Of a stretch of 5,606 nucleotides of DNA, positions 1-5,565 are shown piece after piece. The notes below the pieces were generated by a model. It did not search any database and was not told the DNA's origin. It saw only the letters and a list, made by a program, of their open reading frames with translations. The stretch is from contig JAUVCJ010000163.1 of assembly GCA_030595765.1 (NCBI GenBank), positions 1 through 5,606 of the forward strand, read 5' to 3'. The position numbers and the translations under genes are program-made. The stretch is from Thermoplasmatota archaeon (GTDB lineage: Archaea; Thermoplasmatota; Thermoplasmata; GCA-020350865; JAUVCJ01). The stretch's first letter is position 1. Every line of letters starts with the position of its first letter.

Positions 1-84
1 TCTCGTGATGATTCCAGCCCTTCCCTTGATGACACTAGGGCTTCTCGTGATGATTCCAGCCCTTCTCTTGATGACTCCAGGGAG
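1..84. repeat. 21-bp tandem repeat, four units (two 42-bp higher-order units)
   Basis: Units are 1-21, 22-42, 43-63 and 64-84, with core TGATGA followed by C/T-rich sequence. Units 1 and 3 are identical; units 2 and 4 are divergent but related, so 1-42 and 43-84 match at 37 of 42 positions. The array probably continues to the left. Because 21 is a multiple of three, the repeat gives a 7-residue peptide period in any open frame. The pattern suggests duplication of a 42-bp unit that had itself arisen from a 21-bp duplication. Confidence 0.9.
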
Positions 85-96
85 GTGGAGCAATGA
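1..96 (+). CDS. 3' end of an unidentified upstream gene with a Ser/Asp heptad-repeat tail (partial)
   Basis: Frame 1 is open from the window edge and stops at TGA 94-96. It encodes 31 residues consisting of four heptads (SRDDSSP, SLDDTRA, SRDDSSP, SLDDSRE) followed by VEQ. Such an acidic, Ser-rich tail would be disordered. The stop overlaps the ATG of the next gene in an ATGA arrangement, and that gene's ribosome binding site lies inside this frame, which is typical of translationally coupled genes and is the main reason to call it coding. The 5' part is outside the window, so the protein cannot be identified. Caution: the 21-bp repeat has no stop in several frames. Frame 2 gives a hydrophobic Leu/Met/Pro-rich peptide ending at 98-100, and the minus strand gives LESSREG heptads. 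The stretch could therefore also be a non-coding repeat or belong to another frame. Confidence 0.5.
   Translation, partial: SRDDSSPSLDDTRASRDDSSPSLDDSREVEQ
81..87 (+). promoter_or_regulatory. Ribosome binding site of the FAD oxidoreductase gene
   Basis: GGAGGTG is a full match to the anti-Shine-Dalgarno core and lies 5 nt before ATG 93. It fixes the start codon and sits inside the last codons of the upstream frame and the end of the repeat array, consistent with coupled translation. Confidence 0.85.
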
Positions 97-1268
97 GTGA
101 GACAAATAGCGGTTATGATGCCATTGTCATAGGTTCAGGAAGCGTTGGCACCCCATCATCGGTTTTTCTGGCGCAAAAGGGCTTCAAGGTGCTGGTGCTA
201 GATGGCAATGCAAGTGCTGGGCAGGGCGAGAACAAGGCTGCGATCGGTGGGGTCAGGGCGACTCATTCTGACCCTGCAAAGATAAAGGTCTGCCAGGAGA
301 GTTTAGGAATATTTTCCACCTGGCAAGACCGCTACGATGTTGATGTAGGATGGAAGAAGGGCGGTTACACATTCCCAGTTTACGAGCAAAGGGAAGAGGA
401 CATCCTGAAGTCCATTCTTCCGATCCAGAAGGAGTACGAGCTTAACATCGACTGGAAAGACCCCGACTATATCAAGCAGATCGTGCCTGGCATAAACCCC
501 AACGGACTTCGCGGTGGAACATTCTCTCCTGATGATGGGCAGGTCAGCCCGCTCATGTCATCCGAAGCCTTCACAAAGGAAGGAAGGAACCTGGGGGTTG
601 ACTTCCACTTCAGGGAGGACGTCACCGATATCCTTGTCCAGGGCGATAGGGTAACAGGTGTGAAGACAAACAAGGGAGAATACATGGCTGACGTTATCCT
701 CAATGCCGCAGGTGCAAAGGCCACCGCGGTCTGTGAGATGGCGGATTTTAGCATTCCGGTGATGCCAGATAGCCATGAGGCAGGCATATCCGCGCCTGTC
801 AAGGACTTCTTGGGGCCGCTGGTTGTGGATCTAAGGCCAAGCAAGGATGGCAAGACCTCCAACTTCTATTTTGGGCAGAACCATGAAGGCGCTCTGATAT
901 TCTGCTACACTCCAAGCCCACTGTTCCCAGGCGTAGACCATTCCTGCACCTCGGAGTTCATGCCGATAATAGCCAAGCGGCTTGTATCCCTGATACCCAG
1001 GCTCAAGAACCTCGTGATTAGAAGGCTCTGGCGGGGACTCTACCCAATGACACCAGATGGTGTAGCAGTGGTAGGCAAGTGGGATGAGCTTGATGGAATG
1101 TACCTAGGCATTGGAATGTGCGGCCAGGGCTTTATGATGGGGCCAGGAGTTGCCAACAACCTTGCATCGCTGATATCCAGTGGCAAGCCAGTAATGGATT
1201 CGGCTGTGTTTGACACACTATCGCCAAAGCGTGACTTCTATGCTCAAAAAACAGAATTGCTAAAGTAA
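93..1268 (+). CDS. FAD-dependent oxidoreductase, DAO / sarcosine oxidase beta-subunit family
   Basis: This is a 391-residue soluble flavoenzyme, near the usual family length. An N-terminal Rossmann motif GSGSVG (residues 14-19) ends with an acidic residue at Asp37 after the second beta strand, as expected for FAD ribose binding. Other family marks are GGVR (52-55), a DDGQVSP segment (147-153), NAAG (204-207), WRGLYPMTPDG (313-323) and the C-terminal GQGFMMGPG flavin loop (344-352), followed by a GKPVMD...F segment typical of the family end. Relatives oxidise secondary or primary amines, imino acids or 2-hydroxy acids (sarcosine oxidase SoxB, archaeal proline dehydrogenase beta, D-amino acid oxidases); the substrate here cannot be read from the sequence. 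Gly315 aligns with the cysteine that holds FAD covalently in monomeric sarcosine oxidase, so FAD is probably non-covalent, as in the multi-subunit enzymes. There is no signal peptide or membrane segment. The ATGA overlap with the upstream gene suggests co-expression, perhaps with a partner or pathway protein. The family is certain, the specific activity is not. Confidence 0.9.
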   Translation: MSETNSGYDAIVIGSGSVGTPSSVFLAQKGFKVLVLDGNASAGQGENKAAIGGVRATHSDPAKIKVCQESLGIFSTWQDRYDVDVGWKKGGYTFPVYEQREEDILKSILPIQKEYELNIDWKDPDYIKQIVPGINPNGLRGGTFSPDDGQVSPLMSSEAFTKEGRNLGVDFHFREDVTDILVQGDRVTGVKTNKGEYMADVILNAAGAKATAVCEMADFSIPVMPDSHEAGISAPVKDFLGPLVVDLRPSKDGKTSNFYFGQNHEGALIFCYTPSPLFPGVDHSCTSEFMPIIAKRLVSLIPRLKNLVIRRLWRGLYPMTPDGVAVVGKWDELDGMYLGIGMCGQGFMMGPGVANNLASLISSGKPVMDSAVFDTLSPKRDFYAQKTELLK

Positions 1269-1310
1269 GGAAGGATTGTGCAAAAGTAGGTAGAGGAGAA
1301 ATGACAGCCT

Positions 1311-1382
1311 TCAAATAATCGCAAGGATGCTATTCATAGAATAGTAAAGATGGAACTCAAATAATCGCTTGGATGGTATTCA
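1311..1382. repeat. 26-bp direct repeat, two copies 46 bp apart, in the convergent junction
   Basis: Copies at 1311-1336 and 1357-1382 agree at 23 of 26 positions; the differences are AA/TT in the middle and one C/G near the end. The second copy ends on the ftsZ-like stop codon (1380-1382). A short inverted repeat, TATTC-ATA-GAATA (1331-1343), straddles the end of the first copy. The 111-bp junction between the two convergent genes holds no gene and no clear oligo-T terminator on either strand, so this repeat is the only structure seen in it. Confidence 0.85.
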
Positions 1383-2318
1383 GATGTTGGTGGCGGCAAT
1401 CAGTATGATGTCGACCCTGTTCGAATAGGTGTCTTCAACTATCACACGGTGGAGCATCTGGATCTCGGGGTGCCTTTTGAACACCTCGTCCATCACTATC
1501 TCCACATCCTCTATGAACTCATTGGGGCCCATCTTGGCAAAGAAAAGACCCTTCTGGATGGGGCTGTCCCGCAGGTACGGCAGATGCAGTGCCTCCTGTG
1601 TTGCCATCTCGAACTTTCGCTTGCCAATGCTGGAGCCCAATCCCAGGGTTGCCAGCCTGCTACCTGAAAAGAAGTCCAGCATCGGGCCGATGTCGTTCTT
1701 GATAAGAATTGTGGAAAAGCAAGTCACAGGATGAGCCAGAAGTTCGTCCATTACCGAGAACGCTTGAGCCATCGGCAACTCTGGAGCCAGTTCCAGAAGG
1801 ACATCATTGGGAAGCACTATGGCCAGGTCCAGCTCCTCCAGGAGATGCTTGAGTCCCAATTGAGCTACCTCGGTCCGGCTATTGCTTTCAACTGCAAAAG
1901 GCAATGATAGGAGCCCTATCACAGGCAGACCCTTCTTCTTTGCCATCCTGGCGACTTCAACTGAAGAACCTGTGCCGGTTGCACCACCAAGGCCAACAAG
2001 CAAAAATAGTACGTCCAGACCATTGAGCACCCGGAGCACCTCTTTCTTGGAGCCCCATACTGCATAGATGCCATGGTCTAGAATTGAGTCCGAGGATTTT
2101 TCCTTGCGTGTCTGAGGAGTGAGCAGGATCTTCAGGTCAGTGGACAATCTCTTCAGATGCTCTGCATTGGAGTCAAGGGCAATGGTTCGTAACCCTGTAG
2201 CGCCTGTTGTCAGGGCGTTGGCCATGTTGCATCCGCCACTGCCGCATCCGAGCACGCCTATATTAGGCCGTTTATGCGGTGGGTTTGCTTCTTCTTCGGT
2301 ATCGACAGGATGATCCAT
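1380..2318 (-). CDS. Divergent FtsZ-like tubulin-superfamily protein lacking canonical T3 and T7 motifs
   Basis: The protein has 312 residues, shorter than typical archaeal FtsZ (about 360-390). The first nucleotide loop GCGSGGCN (24-31), T4 loop GLGGATGTG (109-117, Ala113 in place of Gly), the PF.VE...R segment (Glu144, Arg148) and PND (170-172) show a GTP-binding FtsZ fold. The segment PND..LEL.PELP...AF and the MGP turn (263-265) resemble euryarchaeal FtsZ. Two hallmarks are missing. The T3 Gly-rich motif (GLGAGGNP in Methanocaldococcus FtsZ, recalled) is replaced by a charged stretch around residues 72-79. The T7 NxDxxD becomes K207-N-D209-I-G-P212, losing the first Asn and the second, catalytic Asp; helix H7 is also about four residues short. 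The chain stops at the last beta strand, with no C-terminal tail for membrane adaptors. Inference: it may bind GTP but hydrolyse poorly, acting as a regulator, cap or non-division cytoskeletal protein. The ATG start has no good ribosome binding site. It is codirectional with trxB, 125 bp downstream of it. Confidence 0.85.
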   Translation of the reverse strand: MDHPVDTEEEANPPHKRPNIGVLGCGSGGCNMANALTTGATGLRTIALDSNAEHLKRLSTDLKILLTPQTRKEKSSDSILDHGIYAVWGSKKEVLRVLNGLDVLFLLVGLGGATGTGSSVEVARMAKKKGLPVIGLLSLPFAVESNSRTEVAQLGLKHLLEELDLAIVLPNDVLLELAPELPMAQAFSVMDELLAHPVTCFSTILIKNDIGPMLDFFSGSRLATLGLGSSIGKRKFEMATQEALHLPYLRDSPIQKGLFFAKMGPNEFIEDVEIVMDEVFKRHPEIQMLHRVIVEDTYSNRVDIILIAATNI

Positions 2319-2354
2319 TTTAATGCTACGTCCCTATGCCTTCAGTTATCTTAG

Positions 2355-2465
2355 GTTCCCAAAGTGAGTTCAAATATTTGTTTTTGTTCCCAAGATTCGA
2401 GTCCATGTAATTGTTCCTGTGGTTCGAACCATTATAATTGTTCCTAATCCTGGGATTCAAGCCAT
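2355..2465. repeat. Four degenerate 26-31 bp tandem units from the trxB stop toward the ftsZ-like gene
   Basis: On the plus strand every unit starts with GTTCC: 2355-2385 (31 bp), 2386-2412 (27 bp), 2413-2439 (27 bp) and 2440-2465 (26 bp). Units 2 and 3 share a TTCGA(a/g)(t)CCAT core and both end in TAATT; unit 4 has TTCAAGCCAT. TAATTGTTCC occurs exactly twice, at the joins 2/3 and 3/4. Unit 3 holds a perfect 10-bp palindrome, GGTTCGAACC (2421-2430), and unit 2 an imperfect version. Unit 4 contains the trxB stop (2444-2446) and its last codons. Most of the 125-bp gap ahead of the ftsZ-like gene is made of this array, so it may hold operator sites or be a decayed minisatellite. Confidence 0.75.
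2372..2379 (-). promoter_or_regulatory. Possible TATA-like box for the ftsZ-like gene
   Basis: AAATATTT, preceded on the minus strand by an A-rich GGAACAAAAAC stretch, is the most AT-rich site in the gap. A start site about 25 nt downstream would leave a leader of roughly 30 nt before ATG 2318. It is a self-complementary AT run inside a repeat unit, so chance is a serious alternative. Confidence 0.25.
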
Positions 2466-3358
2466 CTCTGAGCATCAATGGCGCTCATGCAACCTGTGCC
2501 AGCAGCTGTTATGGCTTGTTGGTATCTAGAATCCGCCACATCACCAGAGGCGAATACTCCGGGAAGTGAGGTCTGGGTGTTCTGGGTTATCAGGATGTAG
2601 CCATCTTCATCCAGGTCGATCTGACCCTTGAAAAGTCTGGTGTTCGGCTCATGGCCAATGGCAACAAAGACCCCATCGCATGAGATATCTCTGACCTTAC
2701 CAGTTACCACGTCCTTGAGCTTGGCACCGGTCACGCTGTGCTCTCCTAAAACCTCTTCAAGCACACTGTTCCAGAGCATCTCTATCTTGGGATTTCCCAA
2801 GGCCTTGTCCGCCATGGCCTTGCTACCTCTGAGCTGGTCTCGTCTATGGACCAGGCTGACCTTGGATGCGAAGCGAGTAAGGTATGTAGCTTCCTCCAGA
2901 GCGGTGTCGCCCCCACCGATAACCAGAACGTGCTTCTCTCTGAAAAAGAACCCATCACAAGTTGCGCAAGCACTGACCCCTCTGCCTCGCAGTCTGGTCT
3001 CGGAATCAAGACCGAGCCATCTTGCAGTTGCTCCGGTGGCAATGATGACTGCCCTGGCCTCAATAAGTTCTTCATCCAGCCATATCTTCTTGATGGTGCC
3101 GTTCAGCTCAAGTGCTGTAACGTCCTTGTCAATGAACTTGGCCTCGAACTTCTCAGCCTGGGCTCGTAACAGCGCGATCAATTCAGGCCCTTGAATACCC
3201 TCTGGAAAGCCTGGAAAGTTCTCCATCTCCGAGGTGATCATGAGCTGACCCCCTGGAATTGCACCTGAGATAACTTGCGGGCTAAGTCCTGCTCTGGCAG
3301 TATAGAGCGCCGCTGTAAGGCCAGCAGGTCCTGAACCGATTATAACCACATTTTCCAT
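2444..3358 (-). CDS. trxB: Thioredoxin reductase (NADPH), low-molecular-weight type
   Basis: This 304-residue flavoenzyme is the usual length of prokaryotic thioredoxin reductase. It passes electrons from NADPH through FAD and a redox-active disulfide to thioredoxin in the cytoplasm. FAD site: GSGPAG (8-13), with the second FAD motif GVFASGD (267-273) near the C-terminus. NADPH domain: GGGDTA (148-153) and HRRDQLR (171-177); the HRR arginines that contact the 2'-phosphate predict NADPH rather than NADH, unlike some archaeal homologues that have lost this motif. The active-site disulfide is C131-A-T-C134. The C-terminal RYQQAITAAGTGCMSAIDAQRWL (278-300) helix closes the FAD site. The ATG start is supported by a near-consensus ribosome binding site 5 nt upstream. 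It lies 86 bp after hppA and 125 bp before the ftsZ-like gene on the same strand. No thioredoxin gene is in the window. The sequence is intact, and its last codons lie inside a degenerate repeat unit. Confidence 0.97.
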   Translation of the reverse strand: MENVVIIGSGPAGLTAALYTARAGLSPQVISGAIPGGQLMITSEMENFPGFPEGIQGPELIALLRAQAEKFEAKFIDKDVTALELNGTIKKIWLDEELIEARAVIIATGATARWLGLDSETRLRGRGVSACATCDGFFFREKHVLVIGGGDTALEEATYLTRFASKVSLVHRRDQLRGSKAMADKALGNPKIEMLWNSVLEEVLGEHSVTGAKLKDVVTGKVRDISCDGVFVAIGHEPNTRLFKGQIDLDEDGYILITQNTQTSLPGVFASGDVADSRYQQAITAAGTGCMSAIDAQRWLESQD

Positions 3359-3363
3359 TGCAA

Positions 3364-3370
3364 CACTTCC
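3364..3370 (-). promoter_or_regulatory. Ribosome binding site of trxB
   Basis: GGAAGTG, one mismatch from GGAGGTG, lies 5 nt before the trxB ATG and supports that start. Confidence 0.6.
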
Positions 3371-3377
3371 ATTATTG

Positions 3378-3436
3378 AACCGTATCCTAGACTCCTAACC
3401 GTATTTCTAAGGGCAATTCCTAAATCATTCCTAAAT
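3378..3436. repeat. Short direct repeats in the hppA-trxB gap
   Basis: AACCGTAT occurs at 3378-3385 and 3397-3404 (19 bp apart), and ATTCCTAAAT at 3416-3425 and 3427-3436 (11 bp apart). Further CCTA/TCTAA elements lie between them. No convincing terminator or TATA box is seen in this 86-bp gap. Confidence 0.6.
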
Positions 3437-3444
3437 GGAAGCAC

Positions 3445-5514
3445 CTATAGACCTATGCTGGAGGTAACTATAAAGCTAGCAAAGACCAGCGAGACTATGG
3501 ACATGAGCTTGAGCAGGATGTTCAGGCTTGGGCCGGAGGTGTCCTTGAACGGGTCGCCAACGGTGTCGCCGACCACAGCTGCTTTGTGGGCATCCGAGCC
3601 CTTGCCGCCGTGTGCTCCACCCTCGATGTATTTCTTTGCATTGTCCCATGCTCCACCGGCGTTGGCCATCATCACAGCCATCAGGAAACCGGTTGTAAGG
3701 GCACCCATGAGCAGGCCGCCAAGTGCCTCTGGACCAAGGATGATGCCTACGATCACAGGGCTGAGAATCGCAGTCATGCCTGGTAATACCATCTGTTTAA
3801 GTGCTGATTCTGTGGAAATATCAACGCATCTGGCATAATCCGGCTCACCTGTGCCTTCCATGATACCAGGGATCTCTCTGAATTGCCTGCGCACTTCCTC
3901 GACTATCTCAGAAGCAGCCTTTCCGACTGCCTTCATTGTCATGGCGCAGAATATCATTGTAAGCATGCCGCCTAGGAACAGGCCAACAAGCACATCGGGA
4001 TTGGTCAGGCTCAGTGTAAGTGGAGCCTTCCCCATGGTAGCCAGGGCAATGTCTGCGCTCTGGACATATGCGACTGTGAGTGCAAGAGCGGTCAGTGCAG
4101 CTGAGCCTATGGCAAAACCCTTGCCTGTTGCAGCAGTGGTGTTTCCCAGGGAATCCAGCGCATCTGTGCGCTTTCTAACATAGGGTTCAAGATGTGCCAT
4201 CTCGGCAATGCCGCCAGCGTTGTCAGCAACAGGGCCGTATGCATCGGTTGCTAGTGTTATTCCCAGGGTGGAAAGCATGCCAACTGCAGCGATTGCAATA
4301 CCATAGATGCCAGCAAGCGAGAATGATACCAGTATCGCTCCTGATACGAACAGGACTGGAGGCATCGTAGAGAGCATACCAACCGAAAGTCCCCTTATCA
4401 GCAGGGGTCCTGCACCTGTGGTGGCAGTCTCGGCAATATCCTTGGTGAATCTGTACTGGGTTGCTGTAAATACCTCGGTAAAATAGCCAATGAGGTTACC
4501 TGCGACCAGGCCGGTCACAATGGCTCCGAATATCCCATAATAGGCCTCTCCCATTATGAGATGGACCACGAGGAAGGCGCCGATCGCGCTCAATATAGAG
4601 GCTACGTAAATTCCAGAGCGAAGTGCCCAGAGCAATGCTTCCTGGTCGGCTTTGTCCTTGGTCTTAACAAAGAAGCTTCCTACCATGGAACAGAGAATAC
4701 CCATTCCAGCCACTGCAAATGGGAGCAGAATGGCTCCGTACAGGATGTCATTGGGTGAATTGCGGAACATGAAGTAGCCCAGAGCCATTGTGGCTATGAT
4801 GCTGCCAACATAGGATTCGAACAGGTCTGCGCCCATTCCAGCAACATCGCCAACATTGTCGCCAACGTTATCTGCGATCGTGGCTGGGTTGCGCGGGTCA
4901 TCCTCAGGAATGCCAGCCTCGACCTTGCCTACAAGGTCTGCACCGACATCAGCGGCCTTGGTATAGATACCGCCACCGACCCTTGCAAACAAAGCAATTG
5001 TGGATGCGCCGAATGAGAACCCGGCAATGACCTCGACAGTCTGTCCAAGGTTGCCACCAGACACCTCAAAGAGGAGCACGAATGTCAAACCGAGGCCTAA
5101 CAGGCCAAGACCAACCACAGAAAGACCCATGACCTTACCGCTACCGAAAGCCACCTGCAGTCCTGCGTTGAGGCTGCGGCGACATGCGTTGGCAGTTCTG
5201 ACATTGGCCTTGGTCGCGATGTTCATGCCAATGAAACCTGTAAGTGATGAAAGAATCGCTCCTATAAGGAAGGCCACAGCAGTAACCACGTTCACTGTGG
5301 CACTTAGAATGATAAACACCGCGATTATCACGGGTGTTAGCCATTTATACTGCCTTTTCAGGTATGCCATTGCGCCCTCTCGGGTCGCATCGGAAATCTT
5401 TCTCATCTCCGCGTTACCGGGTCTGTACTTGAGAATCCTGTTTGACGTGCTGAATGCTACCAACAACGCCAGAACCGCACAGACCAGGGCAAATGCTAGC
5501 CATAACATGTTCAA
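3445..5514 (-). CDS. hppA: Membrane-bound pyrophosphatase, K+-dependent, probably Na+-pumping
   Basis: This 689-residue, very hydrophobic protein has about 16 predicted membrane helices and matches the family length. It hydrolyses cytoplasmic PPi and pumps cations across the membrane. Catalytic signatures are complete: AADVGADLVGKVE (187-199), the acidic run DNVGDNVGD (215-223), NAGGAWDNAKKYIE (618-631) and GDTVGDPFKDTSGPS (649-663). GNTTAATGKG (457-466) carries Ala461 and Gly464, where K+-independent enzymes have Lys and Thr, so K+ dependence is predicted. In the ion gate, DLFE puts Glu233 three residues after Asp230, as in the Thermotoga-type Na+-pump; plant H+-pumps have this Glu seven residues after the Asp. 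The start is TTG at 5514, with GAGGTGA 5 nt ahead; an in-frame ATG two codons later (5508) is the alternative and changes only two residues. A TATA-like box lies upstream. The gene is first of three on this strand, with trxB following after 86 bp. Confidence 0.97.
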   Translation of the reverse strand: MNMLWLAFALVCAVLALLVAFSTSNRILKYRPGNAEMRKISDATREGAMAYLKRQYKWLTPVIIAVFIILSATVNVVTAVAFLIGAILSSLTGFIGMNIATKANVRTANACRRSLNAGLQVAFGSGKVMGLSVVGLGLLGLGLTFVLLFEVSGGNLGQTVEVIAGFSFGASTIALFARVGGGIYTKAADVGADLVGKVEAGIPEDDPRNPATIADNVGDNVGDVAGMGADLFESYVGSIIATMALGYFMFRNSPNDILYGAILLPFAVAGMGILCSMVGSFFVKTKDKADQEALLWALRSGIYVASILSAIGAFLVVHLIMGEAYYGIFGAIVTGLVAGNLIGYFTEVFTATQYRFTKDIAETATTGAGPLLIRGLSVGMLSTMPPVLFVSGAILVSFSLAGIYGIAIAAVGMLSTLGITLATDAYGPVADNAGGIAEMAHLEPYVRKRTDALDSLGNTTAATGKGFAIGSAALTALALTVAYVQSADIALATMGKAPLTLSLTNPDVLVGLFLGGMLTMIFCAMTMKAVGKAASEIVEEVRRQFREIPGIMEGTGEPDYARCVDISTESALKQMVLPGMTAILSPVIVGIILGPEALGGLLMGALTTGFLMAVMMANAGGAWDNAKKYIEGGAHGGKGSDAHKAAVVGDTVGDPFKDTSGPSLNILLKLMSIVSLVFASFIVTSSIGL

Positions 5515-5519
5515 TTAAG

Positions 5520-5526
5520 TCACCTC
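5520..5526 (-). promoter_or_regulatory. Ribosome binding site of hppA, favouring the TTG start
   Basis: GAGGTGA lies 5 nt before TTG 5514 but 11 nt before ATG 5508. The closer spacing favours initiation at TTG. Confidence 0.6.
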
Positions 5527-5557
5527 ATATATAGGTAAAAAGGGAAACTGAACTGGG

Positions 5558-5565
5558 ATATATAT
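5558..5565 (-). promoter_or_regulatory. TATA-like box of hppA
   Basis: On the minus strand ATATATAT is preceded by the purine-rich AGGAAGTG, which could serve as a TFB-recognition element. A start about 25 nt downstream would fall near 5533-5540 and leave a leader of about 20 nt with the ribosome binding site. The box lies in a perfect palindrome GATATATATC (5557-5566). A second AT run (TATATAT, 5528-5534) is too close to the ribosome binding site to be the box. The rest of the right edge (5567-5606) shows nothing recognisable. Confidence 0.5.

Noticed and set aside
1..84. CRISPR array
   Set aside because: The units are contiguous 21-mers without unique spacers.
1301..1318. Five-codon frame after a GAGGAG-like site in the convergent junction
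   Set aside because: It is too short to be supported as a gene, and its stop falls inside the 26-bp repeat; probably chance.
1269..1379. Intrinsic terminator between the convergent genes
   Set aside because: Only the short TATTC-ATA-GAATA inverted repeat is present and it is not followed by an oligo-T run on either strand.
2319..2354. Strong ribosome binding site for the ftsZ-like gene
   Set aside because: The only candidate, AGGGACG, is a poor match and lies too far from the ATG; translation may rely on a weak or leaderless start.
2421..2430. GGTTCGAACC resembling a tRNA T-arm/T-loop
   Set aside because: Neither strand gives a five-base-pair T stem around GTTCGAA, and there is no acceptor or anticodon arm nearby. 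It is better explained as the palindromic core of a repeat unit.
2628..3194. 188-residue plus-strand frame antisense to trxB
   Set aside because: Composition is Ser/Pro/Leu-rich with no family motif, and it lies wholly opposite an intact, fully recognisable trxB.
5000..5518. 172-residue plus-strand frame antisense to hppA
   Set aside because: It mirrors the hydrophobic codons of hppA, shows no motif, and lies opposite a clearly coding region.
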